Made by a program: the position numbers and the translations under genes. Positions 23,101 through 30,411 of a stretch of DNA of 64,000 nt are shown here, piece after piece. The stretch spans positions 310,001 to 374,000 of the forward strand of contig NZ_RXFS01000002.1 of the NCBI RefSeq assembly GCF_003952185.1. The letters run 5' to 3'. The stretch is from Variovorax sp. 679 (GTDB lineage: Bacteria; Pseudomonadota; Gammaproteobacteria; Burkholderiales; Burkholderiaceae_C). Below the pieces are notes generated by a model. The model made no database searches and was not told the DNA's origin. It was given only the letters and a program-made list of their open reading frames with translations. Position 1 is the first letter of the stretch. Each line of letters begins with the position of its first letter.

Positions 23101-23154
23101 GAGATGTTCGGCGAGGCGCCGAACGCGCGGGTGAAGGTGGAAGCGGCGAAGTAA
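17137..23154 (+). CDS. Bacterial alpha-2-macroglobulin (YfaS/YfhM-like) with thioester motif
   Basis: This protein of about 2005 aa starts at GTG 17137 with signal peptide VNRFLPTLLLAGGVLAAAPG before HA|LQ. A frame-consistent upstream ATG at 17062 would place the signal peptide internally, so it is rejected. A string of beta-sandwich (MG-like) domains is followed by the A2M family core, with bait-type region and thioester motif CLEQ at Cys1510-Gln1513 in YPFICLEQKTSKSVGL. No lipobox Cys follows the signal, so it is probably a free periplasmic or autotransported form. It would trap proteases that enter the periplasm and normally partners PBP1C, which here is 15.6 kb away. Confidence 0.92.
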   Translation: MNRFLPTLLLAGGVLAAAPGHALQIISVTPQGEVARVRQVVAKFDQPAVNFGDPKAPAPLTVSCNDAQAAKGTGRWTDAKAWVYDFENDLPPGVRCTVTRIPTFKPASGELTGPERYQFNTGGPFVRNYMPGSYSRIDEQQMFMLELNGAATLESVRQNVWCTADGVGERIPVKLLDGEQRTGLLKAFGRDKSAEKDPLRFITMQCNRTLTPGAKVQIVYGKGVATPSGVANNVERRLEFQVREPFAVSFTCERENAQAACLPLRPMQLQFNAPVTRKLASQIQLKGDKTVKAKLDNEGGSQSDDDVVNGVSFEPPLAESAQYSIELPSKFEDASGRPLATPGNFPMKVATGAMPPLAKFAASPFGVVERLAEPDTPAMMPVTVRRVEPKLMVNDLAPGKVSDMNPKTDAEIIAWFRKVRRYDNFTVSREQARKDVKGPLPPVIDKDDRTTLQTRMLSLLAGQPGVKALDMPKADSGDPRPFEVIGIPLTPGFHVLEIASQKLGEALLDERYNAGRTMYVRTTALATNLAVHFKLGRENSMAWVTTLDKGKVVAGAEVRVSSCDGKAVASGTTDANGVVMLSGVSPQAPSCNGPNEYDSGAWFVSARAKDEKGVEDLAFTWSDWQRGIEPWRFNVPTSLQAEADRVAHTIFDRTLLRAGETVSMKSLIRTQTSKGFGLPESRPDTLVITHVGSGQRFTQPLNWRKTATGGLSAENSFAIPPAAKLGVYEVMLRTGGKDANGEGDGEEDYGRSFSTGMFRVEEFRLPVLEGRIAPTDKKPLVAATNVPTDVQINYVSGGGAANLPVRVSAMVRGKSLSFSDYDAFSFNPPRSTQGDGSEAATAVSAAAEAGSGEEDLNSVNDTRVIADKLPLTLNKDGAGKVTIDKVPKVKAARELLLEATYADPNGEVQTIRSTQTLWPASVIAGIKTEGWVSTAQKLKFQALALDLSGKPQANVTLNVRAVARITTTSRKRMVGGFYTYDNKTETKDIGTVCSGKSDARGLLLCESELKEAGEVELIASATDGEGRDAKAVSSVYVTKQGELWFGGEDNDRIDVLPEKKSYQPGEIAKFQVRSPFRFATALVAVEREGIIETHVVKLDGKDPTVTLEVKPEWGPNAYVSVLALRGRLREVPWYSFFTWGFKSPREWWTAFWYEGKEYVAPTAMVDLSKPAYRLGMAEIRVGTRAHQIDVTVTSDKPSYPIRSKAQVTISAKLPDGKPAAGAEVALAAVDQALLELMPNDSWNLLNAMLQRRSWGVSTSTAQMEIVGRRHYGRKAVPAGGGGGKGQTRELLDTLLVWNPKVVLDANGQAVVTVPLNDALTTFKIVAVADSGANLFGTGQASIQATQDLQIISGLPPLVREDDQFRAQVTLRNTTQKPMKVEATPRATLLTLEPQTVDIPAGEAREVAWTVTAPAQLAQTRAEAIIWEIEAKDTIGGARDALKVRQRIVPSVPLTVQQGTLVQVDGPFTLDVAPPADALPGRGGLKLSLQPKLAEGLPGVRDWFANYPFICLEQKTSKSVGLRDAKMWQGVLAQLPTYLDSDGLANYFPPRDGEANRGSDILTSYLLAATNEAAQLNPAFALADDVRAPMESGLIAFVEGRITRDFWSPRKDLDVRKLAALEALSRYGKAKGSMVGSITIAPNQWPTSAVIDWLNILKRVNDVPQRQQRLDEANNVLKARLSYQGTKLIFSTEQDDYWWWLMTNGDVNTARLLLSVMDDPSWKDDIGKLANGFIGRQQNGAWHTTTANLWGGLALEKFSKVFESTPVAGVTAATLGAVKAQVDWSKVERVKTTDAAGAPNQTTFFGAPASPGNLKNNTMFLPWAASPSGAPVRDTLLVTQQGTGKPWLTLQSIAAVQLKAPFAAGYAIKKTITPVEQATAGKYTRGDVLRVTLEVNASADMTWVVISDPIPGGATILGGGLGRDSQIATQGEKKSGSGWPAFEERSFEAFRSYYEYLPKGVVKMEYTVRLNNVGDFALPPSRVEAMYAPEMFGEAPNARVKVEAAK

Positions 23155-23227
23155 CGATTTAGCGGTCATCGATCCTTCACCGGCGGTCGTCACCATCGCG
23201 GCGAACCAACAACCTGGAGGAAAGATC

Positions 23228-23944
23228 ATGGGTCTGGCTGTCTGCGTCGGCATGCTCGCCGAGTTGCTCGAGGACGATCCCGAGAGCGCCGAGGGCTTCG
23301 AGGAGGAACTGGCCGAAGTCAACCGCGTGCTGGCCGCCGCGGGGCTTCCCCAGCACACGGAGCCGCGCGAGCCGATGGAATTCGACTCGCGCGCCTCGAT
23401 CGACGGTTTTCCGTACTCCTTCATCCACTACCTGCGCCGCGCCTACGCGCACCGCCTGCTGTCGCCGGACTGGGTGGCCACGCCGCTGGCCGACGACGTC
23501 GATCCCACGGCCGACCCGAAGATCCAGGCGCTGCTCGATGGCTCCGAAAGCCACTTGCTGTGCCATTCGGATGCGGAGGGCTTCTACGTTCCCGTCGACT
23601 TCGACGACGTGCTCTTCGACGAGGAATGCGGTGACGGGGAGGACGAAGCTGAAGAAGGCGACGCCGACGACGACCGGGGCGAGGACGAGCTGGTGGAAGA
23701 AGTCGGCGGCCTGCCCGGCGGCATGCTCGGCTCGTCCTACCGCCTGCTCGAGGAACTCGTGTTCGTGGCCCCCGCCCTCGGCATCCGGCTCGAGGATGGC
23801 GAACTCTCCGACGAGGAAGCACAGCGCATCGACGACCTGATCGAGGAAGACGACGGCCTCTACCGCGAATACGTGTCCTGGCTGCTACTGTACGAATCGG
23901 CGCGGCTTAGCATCGAGCACGGGACGGCAATCGTTTTCTGCTGA
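23228..23944 (+). CDS. Acidic hypothetical protein (238 aa)
   Basis: A strong GGAGGAAA ribosome site precedes the ATG. The N-terminal 115 residues look globular (LAVCVGMLAELLEDDPES, then ASIDGFPYSFIHYLRRAYAH). A 35-residue segment near residues 135-165 is almost entirely Asp and Glu, then a helical C-terminus follows. No signal peptide or membrane helix. I do not recognise the family. It stands alone between the A2M gene and the 2OG oxygenase gene, all on the same strand. Confidence 0.7.
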   Translation: MGLAVCVGMLAELLEDDPESAEGFEEELAEVNRVLAAAGLPQHTEPREPMEFDSRASIDGFPYSFIHYLRRAYAHRLLSPDWVATPLADDVDPTADPKIQALLDGSESHLLCHSDAEGFYVPVDFDDVLFDEECGDGEDEAEEGDADDDRGEDELVEEVGGLPGGMLGSSYRLLEELVFVAPALGIRLEDGELSDEEAQRIDDLIEEDDGLYREYVSWLLLYESARLSIEHGTAIVFC

Positions 23945-23987
23945 ATCGGCTGAAAATGCGCGGCATGGAGGCTCCCCGACATCCCGC

Positions 23988-24395
23988 ATGAGCATCGCTG
24001 CAGCCCTTCGCTCCTACCTCTCGCAAGCCTTCCGCTGGCAACGCGGCCGCCAGGGCACGGGCTACGACAAGATGCTGCTCGCCACGGCACCATGGCCGCT
24101 GCCGTTCGACAGCTACCTCATCCGCTACCCCGAAGGCTCCGAGATTCCGCCGCATACCGACCCTGTGCAGGCCGGGCGGCACTACCGGCTCAACATCGTG
24201 CTCAAGTCGCCGCGCTCCGGCGGCGAGTTCGTGTGCGCCACGCCGATCTTCGCTACGCGGCGCATCAAGCTGTTCCGTCCCGACGCCTGCGAGCACAGCG
24301 TGACGCGCGTGGTGGGCGGCAGCCGCTATGTGCTCTCGCTCGGCTGGGTGTTGCGGCCGGGCAGGTCAGAACCAGGAGAAAGGCCACAGCCATGA
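23988..24395 (+). CDS. Small 2OG-Fe(II) oxygenase-like protein
   Basis: This 135-aa protein has the double-stranded beta-helix oxygenase signature: His56-x-Asp58 in PPHTDPV, distal His102 in ACEHSVTRV, and Arg112 that would bind 2-oxoglutarate. It lacks the N-terminal extension of AlkB or PHD enzymes, so the substrate is unknown. Its stop overlaps the start of the NIPSNAP gene (ATGA at 24392), implying co-translation. Confidence 0.78.
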   Translation: MSIAAALRSYLSQAFRWQRGRQGTGYDKMLLATAPWPLPFDSYLIRYPEGSEIPPHTDPVQAGRHYRLNIVLKSPRSGGEFVCATPIFATRRIKLFRPDACEHSVTRVVGGSRYVLSLGWVLRPGRSEPGERPQP

Positions 24396-24745
24396 AGAAA
24401 CTGCTGCTCGAGATCCGCACCTACCGGCTCAAGCCCGGCACCATCGATGCCTTTCACCAGGCCATGCACGAACGCGCGGTGCCGATGCTGCGCGACAAGG
24501 GCATGAACGTCGTCACCTACGGCAAGTCGGACCATGAGGAAGAGACCTATCACCTCGTGCGCGCCTACGCCAGCCGCGAGGCGCTCGACGCCGAGCAGGC
24601 CGCGTTCTACGGCTCGCCCGAATGGCGTGAAGGCCCGCGCGGCGCGCTGGTGGATCGCATCGAGACCTACCTGAACACATTGCTGTGGGCTTCGCCAGAA
24701 GCCGTTGACAGCATGCGCGCGCTCAACGGCACAGCTTCTTCCTGA
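24392..24745 (+). CDS. NIPSNAP-family protein
   Basis: This 117-aa protein starts at ATG 24392 with AGGAGAAAGG upstream. The opening (MKKLLLEIRTYRLKPGTIDAFHQ) and the ferredoxin-like alternation match the NIPSNAP/dimeric alpha-beta barrel family, whose members bind small hydrophobic ligands. A longer open frame starting at 24092 is the shadow of the oxygenase gene. It is translationally coupled to that gene and may form a two-gene unit with it. Confidence 0.82.
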   Translation: MKKLLLEIRTYRLKPGTIDAFHQAMHERAVPMLRDKGMNVVTYGKSDHEEETYHLVRAYASREALDAEQAAFYGSPEWREGPRGALVDRIETYLNTLLWASPEAVDSMRALNGTASS

Positions 24746-24778
24746 AAAGACAAGTACCGCCGGCCGGTCGGCCTATCG

Positions 24779-24807
24779 CTGCCACGGCGGGCTCGCGGGC
24801 CTAAACT
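24779..24807 (+). promoter_or_regulatory. Sigma70-type promoter candidate for the SnoaL-like gene
   Basis: CTGCCA (24779-24784) and TAAACT (24802-24807) are separated by exactly 17 bases. They lie 62 bp before the ATG at 24869. A GTTCGTTC/CTCGCTCGCTC run of near-tandem tetramers lies between the promoter and the ribosome site AAAGGAG. Confidence 0.45.
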
Positions 24808-24868
24808 GCGCCCCGGTCTCAGTTCGTTCGTTCACTCGCTCGCTCCCCAACGTTCAAAGGAGAAACTC

Positions 24869-25237
24869 ATGAACACCAAGGAAATCGCCGACAAGCTCGT
24901 GGCGCTGTGCAAGGAAGGAAAGTTCGAAGAAGCCGAGGTGCTCTACACGCCCGACGCCGTGAGCGTCGAGGCCGGCGCCGTGCCCGGCATGGCGCGCGAG
25001 GCGGTCGGCCTCGCGGCCATCAGGGCCAAGGGCGAATGGTGGGTCGCCAACCACGAGGTGCATTCGATGCAGGTGGCCGGCCCATGGCCGCATGACGACC
25101 GCTTCATCGTCGGGTTCCGCTTCGACGTGACGATGAAGTCCACCGGCCACCGCTTCACCATGGAAGAAATGGCGCTCTACACCACCAAGGGCGGAAAGAT
25201 CGTGCGGGAAGAGTTCTTCTACGACGCCGACGAGTAG
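24869..25237 (+). CDS. SnoaL-like / NTF2-fold polyketide-cyclase-type protein
   Basis: This 122-aa protein has the cone-shaped SnoaL/NTF2 layout: helical N-terminus with FEEAEVLYTPDAVSVEAG, central substrate-cavity strands, and a closing EEMALYTTKGGKIVREEFFY. AAAGGAG lies six bases upstream of the ATG. Members include isomerases, cyclases and nuclear transport factors, so no reaction is assigned. It is separated from the NIPSNAP gene by a promoter-bearing 123 bp. Confidence 0.82.
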   Translation: MNTKEIADKLVALCKEGKFEEAEVLYTPDAVSVEAGAVPGMAREAVGLAAIRAKGEWWVANHEVHSMQVAGPWPHDDRFIVGFRFDVTMKSTGHRFTMEEMALYTTKGGKIVREEFFYDADE

Positions 25238-25374
25238 GCGCCCCCCGTCCGTCCCGCACGTGACGGGCGTTACGGCGGTGACGAAGCACCCCGCCGCCGC
25301 GCTTGCCGCCACACGAGGCGGCCCCGGATCATCCCGGCCTTTGCACACATCGGACAACGCAAGGAGCCGACCGG

Positions 25375-26499
25375 ATGATTCTTCGACACCCACTTCATCG
25401 ACTGCGCCTCGGCCTTCTTCTCGCAGGCTGCGGCGCGGCGATGCTCGCCACCCTCGCCCACGCCGAACCCATCGGCTTCGCCACCGCACCGGCCGCCATC
25501 GTGGCGCGCGTGATGAACGGCGCGCCCGGCAGCATCGTGGTCGGCATCTCGCGCGAGGACGGCACGCAGTTCGCGATGCAGCGCAACGCCATCGGGCAGC
25601 CGGGCCGGATCGTCGAGACGACGCAGCCAGACGCGCAGCCGCTCTTCGAGATCGGCTCGATCAGCAAGGTGTTCACCGGCGTGCTGCTGGCGCAGGCGGT
25701 GGAGCGCGGCGATCTCGCGCTCGACGACACGCTGGGCAAGCTGCTGGCCGGCCAGACCACCATGCCGCCGCAGGTCGCGGCGATCACGCTGCGACAGCTC
25801 GTCACCCACACCGCCTGCCTGCCGGGAATGCTGCCGGACGCACCGGGCCTGGCCAGCGGGCAGCCCTTCGCGCGACCCGACCGGCCGCAGCTGCTCACGG
25901 GACTCTCGACGCTCAGGCTCGAACACGCACCGCCCTGCAAGGGCCCCTACAGCAGCCTGGGTCTGGGCCTGCTCGGCCAGCTGCTTGCCGACCGCTACGG
26001 CAAGCCGTGGGACCTGCTGGTGCAGGAGAACATCGCCGTGCCGCTGGGCATGAGGGACACGCTGCAGCACCTCGGCGGCGAAGCAGGCAGGCTCGCGCCC
26101 GGTTACGAGCGCGACACGCCGCGTACGCCCTGGGACTTCGACGCGCTCGCGGGCGCGGGTGCCTTGCGCTCGACGGCGGCCGACCTGCTGGTGTTCGCCC
26201 GCGCGCTCATGGCCGGCCGCAACGGTCCGCTGGGTGCCGCGGCCGAACGCGCGCTCACCCCGCTCGGCCATGACGGCACCTACGAAGTGGGCTACGCCAT
26301 CCGCATGCGCGGTGCTCCCGGCCACCGGAGCTATTTCCATACGGGCCAGACCGGCGGCTACCGCGCGCTGCTGGTCTTCGACCCGGCGAAGCAGCAGGCC
26401 GCGGTGATGCTCGCGAGCAATGCGTCGGCGGCCGCCGCGCGCATGGTGGACGACATCACCCTGCCCGCCTCGCCGGCACCCGCGCGGCGACACCGGTAG
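25375..26499 (+). CDS. Serine beta-lactamase-like hydrolase (class C/AmpC-type fold)
   Basis: This 374-aa protein starts at ATG 25375 with AAGGAG at 25361. It has an N-terminal signal (LLLAGCGAAMLATLAHA); a lipobox-like LLAGC with Cys19 is also present, so either peptidase could act. Active-site residues are Ser95-x-x-Lys98 (SISK), Tyr192-x-x (YSS), and HTG in place of KTG at YFHTGQTGG. This is the beta-lactamase/esterase/DD-peptidase superfamily. Whether it hydrolyses beta-lactams cannot be told; resistance should not be inferred from this alone. Confidence 0.85.
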   Translation: MILRHPLHRLRLGLLLAGCGAAMLATLAHAEPIGFATAPAAIVARVMNGAPGSIVVGISREDGTQFAMQRNAIGQPGRIVETTQPDAQPLFEIGSISKVFTGVLLAQAVERGDLALDDTLGKLLAGQTTMPPQVAAITLRQLVTHTACLPGMLPDAPGLASGQPFARPDRPQLLTGLSTLRLEHAPPCKGPYSSLGLGLLGQLLADRYGKPWDLLVQENIAVPLGMRDTLQHLGGEAGRLAPGYERDTPRTPWDFDALAGAGALRSTAADLLVFARALMAGRNGPLGAAAERALTPLGHDGTYEVGYAIRMRGAPGHRSYFHTGQTGGYRALLVFDPAKQQAAVMLASNASAAAARMVDDITLPASPAPARRHR

Positions 26500-26553
26500 G
26501 ACGCAAGTTCTCATGCAGGCGCGATGCGGGCAGAATGGCCCGCAGGTGCCCTC

Positions 26554-27471
26554 ATGAACACAAGATTTGTAGAAGCCTTTCTCTGGGCCGCCCGGCTCGG
26601 CAGCTTCCGCGCGGCGAGCGACCGGCTCCACATCACGCAGGCGGCGGTGTCCAACCGCGTCGCCTCCCTCGAAGAAGACATCGGCGCGCGCCTGTTCGAA
26701 CGCGATGCGCGCGAGCTGCGGCTCACGCCGGTCGGCGTGCGGCTGATGGACTACGGCGAACGGCTGCTCGAACTGCGCCGCGAGATCGTCTCTCTCGGTC
26801 GTCCGCGCGAAGACATCCTCGGTCTGGTGCGCATCGGCGCCATCGAGACCGTGGTCCACACCTGGCTGCTGGGTTTTCTCACCAACCTGCGCTCCACCTA
26901 CCCCGGCATCGAGGTGCAGCTGACCTCCGAGACCACGCTGGCCCTGCACCGCGGCCTGCGCGAAGGCGCACTCGACATCGCGCTGCAGACCGACCACATC
27001 GCCGGCGCGGGCATCGTGAGCACGCCCTGCCTGCCGATGCCCATGGGCTGGGTCGGGCCGCCTGGCGTCGAGCCCGTGCAGACCGTCGAGCAGCTGCTGC
27101 GCCAGCCCGTGCTCACGATGAGCCCCGGCTCGCAGCCGCACGAGGCGCTGAAGAACCTGTTCCGCGCGGCGGGCATTCCGCTGGGCAAGGTGCACTGCGT
27201 GAGCTCGATCTCGGCGCTGGCGCGGCTGGTGAAGGCGGGCTTCGGCAACGCGCTGGTGCCGCTGCCGCCCTGCTATGAATACGTGGCCATCGGCGATGTG
27301 CGGATCATCGAGTGCGACGCGCTGATCTCGCCCCAGCGCATCGTGGTGAGCCACCTGGAAGCCGCCGACTCCGACGCCATCCGGCTCGTGGCCGAGCTGG
27401 CCTGCCGGGCCTCCGACCAGTTCACCACGTCGGCAATCGCACCAACCTGGAGCGCGTCGACAGAGGGTTAA
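26554..27471 (+). CDS. LysR-family transcriptional regulator
   Basis: This 305-aa protein has an N-terminal HTH with LGSFRAASDRLHITQAAVSN and FERDAREL..TPVG, then an effector-binding domain. ATG 26554 (MNTRFVEAFLW) fits family starts better than the longer frame. It is upstream of, and on the same strand as, the DUF4286-like/symporter/DUF2848/amidase cluster, 144 bp from its first gene, and is the obvious candidate regulator; the inducer is unknown. Confidence 0.9.
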   Translation: MNTRFVEAFLWAARLGSFRAASDRLHITQAAVSNRVASLEEDIGARLFERDARELRLTPVGVRLMDYGERLLELRREIVSLGRPREDILGLVRIGAIETVVHTWLLGFLTNLRSTYPGIEVQLTSETTLALHRGLREGALDIALQTDHIAGAGIVSTPCLPMPMGWVGPPGVEPVQTVEQLLRQPVLTMSPGSQPHEALKNLFRAAGIPLGKVHCVSSISALARLVKAGFGNALVPLPPCYEYVAIGDVRIIECDALISPQRIVVSHLEAADSDAIRLVAELACRASDQFTTSAIAPTWSASTEG

Positions 27472-27615
27472 CCCTCGAAATGGCGCATTTCAGCCCCGAA
27501 AAGGGGCCAGTAATTCTTGTGGCTGCGGCCCAGAAAAACTCGTTTGTGACAGTTCGACCCTGCGACGGAAGATCGCGCCTTCATTTTTTCGAAGGCCCGA
27601 CGCTCTTCCGCCGCC

Positions 27616-28299
27616 ATGAACACACCTGACTCCTCTTCTTCCGCAGCAACGGCGGCAAACGGCATGCTGTTCGTCGCCTCCGACGTGGAGCCGGCCGACG
27701 AAGCCGACTTCAACCGCTGGTACGACCAGGAGCATGTGGAAGAGCGCGCGCGCATCCCCGGCTTTCTCTCGGGCGCGCGCTATTTCTCGCTCGAAGGCGG
27801 CCGCAAGTACCTGGGGCTGTACCGTACCGCATCGCTGGCGGTGTTCGGCTCGGCCGGCTACCGCGCCGCGTTCGAGAAGCAGACGCCGTGGTCCGTCGCC
27901 AACCTCGACCGCATGCGCCAGCCGGTGCGCCGCGTGTGCGCCGTGCGCGCGGTCACCGGCTTCGGCAGCGGCAGCCATGTGGTCGTGCTGCCGTTGCCGG
28001 TGGCCGCCGATGCCGAGGCGCAGGTGGCGCACGCTGCCTGCATCGGCCTTCAGCTGAAGAAAGAGCAGGCAGGCTTCGTGCAGTCGTACCTGCTCGTGCC
28101 CGACACCGCGCTGAGCACGCCGCTGCCGCGCGAATCCACCGAAGGCCGCGTGCTGCAGCCGATGCTGGTGATCGAGACCAGCAGCGCCGAAGCCGCGCGC
28201 AGTGCCCGCGCCACGGCCGCCGCAGCCTTCGATGCCGACCCCGCCACCGGCTGGCTCCTCGCACTCGGCTGGAAGCTGAATGCGACCGAGCTGGCCTGA
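27616..28299 (+). CDS. DUF4286-like small-molecule-metabolism protein
   Basis: This 227-aa protein contains two ferredoxin-like repeats, with MLFVASDVEPADEADFNRWY and QEHVEERARIPGFLSGARYF matching the DUF4286/EthD-type dimeric alpha-beta barrel. No catalytic residue can be identified confidently. It begins a cluster of four genes in the same direction; 37 bp separate it from the symporter. The non-coding 144 bp upstream should hold the cluster promoter. Confidence 0.78.
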   Translation: MNTPDSSSSAATAANGMLFVASDVEPADEADFNRWYDQEHVEERARIPGFLSGARYFSLEGGRKYLGLYRTASLAVFGSAGYRAAFEKQTPWSVANLDRMRQPVRRVCAVRAVTGFGSGSHVVVLPLPVAADAEAQVAHAACIGLQLKKEQAGFVQSYLLVPDTALSTPLPRESTEGRVLQPMLVIETSSAEAARSARATAAAAFDADPATGWLLALGWKLNATELA

Positions 28300-28336
28300 A
28301 CCGGTTTCCCTGTCTTCACCGAACAAAGGTACCTCC

Positions 28337-29674
28337 ATGACCGAACATGTTCTCCCCGCTGCGGCCACCGCAGCCACGCCGCCCACACCCGGTTCCAGTT
28401 CCGGGTCCGCCAAGATGGGCCGGCTGGCCATGGCCAGCTCCATCGGCACCACGCTGGAGTGGTACGACTTCACCGTCTACAACATCATGGCCGCGCTGGT
28501 CTTCAACGCGGTGTTCTTCCCGTCGTTCGACCCGCTCACCGGCACCATCCTCGCGTTCTCGACCTACGCGGTCGGCTACATCTCGCGGCCGCTGGGCGGC
28601 GTGGTGTTCGGCCACCTCGGCGACCGGCTGGGCCGGCGCTTCGTGCTGGTGGCCACGCTGGTCATCATGGGCGTGTCGACCGGCCTGATGGGCCTGCTGC
28701 CCACCTACGCGAGCTGGGGCATCTGGGCGCCGGTGGCGCTGGTCGCGCTGCGCTTTGTGCAGGGCGTGGCGCTCGGCGGCGAATGGGCCGGCGCGGTGCT
28801 GCTGTCGATGGAGCACGGCAAGCCCGACGAGCGCGGACGCAACGCCTCGTTCACGCAGGTCGGCCCGTCGTGCGGCACGCTGATCGGCACCGGCTTCATC
28901 GCCATCGTGTCGGCATGGCTGAGCCCTGAAGACTTCCAGAGCTGGGGCTGGCGCATTCCGTTCATCTCCAGCGTCGCGCTGGTGCTGTTCGGCCTGTGGC
29001 TGCGCCGCGGAGTGGACGAGACCCCCGTGTTCCGCGAGATGGAAGAGAAGAAGGCCACCGCCAAGACCCCCATCAAGGAAGTGCTCACGCAGCACTGGCG
29101 CCGCCTGCTGGTGGCCGGCGGCTCGCGCATCGGCTCCGACGTGCTGTACGCGCTGGTGGTGGTGTTCACGCTGACCTACGTGACCACCGTGCTGCACCTG
29201 TCGCGTCCGCTGGCGCTCACCGCCACGATGATCGGCGCGGCCTGCAACGCGATCGCGGTGCCGTGGTTCGGCAGCCTGTCCGACCGCATCGGCCGCCGCC
29301 CGGTCTACATGGTTGGCGCACTGCTGGGCATGGTGTGGGCCTTCGTGTTCTTCGTGCTGATGGACAGCGCGCACCCGGTCGCCATCTGCGCGGCGGTGGT
29401 GGTGGGCCTCTTGATCCACGCGATGATGTACGGCCCGCAGGCCGCCTTCGTGACCGAGCAGTTCCCCGGCCGCGTGCGCTACGCGGGTGCCTCGCTGGCC
29501 TACACGCTGGCCGGCATCGTGGGCGGCGGCTTCGCGCCGCTGATCATCGCGAGCCTGTTCAAGTCCTGGGGCAGCACGGTGGCCGTGTCGCTGTACGTGG
29601 TGGCCGCGCTGGGCCTGACGATGATCGCCCTCGCGGTGGCCCGCGAAACCGCCAAGCGCCCGCTGGAGAGCTGA
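28337..29674 (+). CDS. MHS-family (MFS) metabolite:proton symporter
   Basis: This 445-aa protein has twelve helices. SIGTTLEWYDFTVYN at the start of helix 1 and GHLGDRLGRRFVL in loop 2-3 are typical of the metabolite:H+ symporter subfamily (ProP, ShiA, citrate and dicarboxylate carriers). ATG 28337 begins an Ala/Thr/Pro-rich 30-residue tail before helix 1. Its TGA overlaps the DUF2848 ATG (29672-29676). The substrate is probably the amide- or acid-containing compound degraded by the following genes. Confidence 0.9.
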   Translation: MTEHVLPAAATAATPPTPGSSSGSAKMGRLAMASSIGTTLEWYDFTVYNIMAALVFNAVFFPSFDPLTGTILAFSTYAVGYISRPLGGVVFGHLGDRLGRRFVLVATLVIMGVSTGLMGLLPTYASWGIWAPVALVALRFVQGVALGGEWAGAVLLSMEHGKPDERGRNASFTQVGPSCGTLIGTGFIAIVSAWLSPEDFQSWGWRIPFISSVALVLFGLWLRRGVDETPVFREMEEKKATAKTPIKEVLTQHWRRLLVAGGSRIGSDVLYALVVVFTLTYVTTVLHLSRPLALTATMIGAACNAIAVPWFGSLSDRIGRRPVYMVGALLGMVWAFVFFVLMDSAHPVAICAAVVVGLLIHAMMYGPQAAFVTEQFPGRVRYAGASLAYTLAGIVGGGFAPLIIASLFKSWGSTVAVSLYVVAALGLTMIALAVARETAKRPLES

Positions 29675-30411
29675 TGACGACGAGCAACATGCATTCCGCC
29701 CTCCTGCGCTTCGCCTGCGAGAGCATCGCCGAAGACGGCACCCGCTCCACCGCCGTGCACGCCGTCGCGCCCCGCGCGCTGGTGGTGGCGGGCTGGACCG
29801 GCCGCGACATCGCGGCCATCGAGCATCACATCGAGGAACTGGCAGCGCTGGGCGTGCCGCGCCCTTCGAGCGTGCCGCTGTACTACCGCGTCGCGGCCCA
29901 GCTGCTGACGCAATCGCCGGCCATCGAGGCGCTGGGCGACCAGAGCTCCGGCGAGGCCGAGCCCGTGTTCTTCTTCTCGCAGGGCGAGTGGTGGCTGAGC
30001 GTGGCCTCGGACCACACCGACCGGCAGGTCGAGAGCTACTCGGTGGCCGTGTCGAAGCAGATGTGCGCCAAGCCCGTGGCCGAGACCGCCTGGCGCTGGC
30101 GCGACGTGCAGGCCCACCAGGACACGCTGGAGCTGCGCTCGCGCATCCTCGAGGACGGCCGCTGGACCGACTACCAGCGCGGCACGCTCGCATCGATCCG
30201 GCCGCTGGCCGCGCTGCGCGACGGCATGCCCGGCGCCGGTTCCGCGCCCGAGGGCCTTTTCATGACCTGCGGCACGCTGGGCGCCCTGCCCAACGCGAAG
30301 GGCGAAGGCATCCGGCCCGCCGCGCAAATGGAAATCGAACTGCACGACCCGAAGCTGCGGCGTCGCATCGTGCATCGCTACGCGGTGGAAGCACTGCCGG
30401 TGGTGGCGTGA
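29674..30411 (+). CDS. DUF2848-family protein
   Basis: This 245-aa protein contains features of DUF2848: VVAGWTGRDIAAIEHHIEEL in the N-terminal part, a central SVPLYYRVAAQLLTQ block, and GLFMTCGTLGAL near the C-terminus, which resembles the fold of fumarylacetoacetate hydrolases. It overlaps both neighbours by single-base TGATG junctions, so the three genes are translationally coupled. The reaction is not established; an FAH-like acylpyruvate or ester hydrolysis is a guess from context. Confidence 0.82.
   Translation: MTTSNMHSALLRFACESIAEDGTRSTAVHAVAPRALVVAGWTGRDIAAIEHHIEELAALGVPRPSSVPLYYRVAAQLLTQSPAIEALGDQSSGEAEPVFFFSQGEWWLSVASDHTDRQVESYSVAVSKQMCAKPVAETAWRWRDVQAHQDTLELRSRILEDGRWTDYQRGTLASIRPLAALRDGMPGAGSAPEGLFMTCGTLGALPNAKGEGIRPAAQMEIELHDPKLRRRIVHRYAVEALPVVA

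Noticed and set aside
19933..23424. 1163-codon open frame on the reverse strand
   Set aside because: Antisense to the A2M gene, with repetitive His/Val/Arg composition typical of codon-bias shadows.
24820..24845. Tetramer run (GTTC/CTCG) as a repeat element
   Set aside because: Only about 25 bases; probably part of the 5' leader of the SnoaL-like gene.
25375..26499. Possible beta-lactam resistance gene
   Set aside because: The SxxK, YSS and HTG residues fit the superfamily, but many members are esterases or peptidases; no evidence for resistance.
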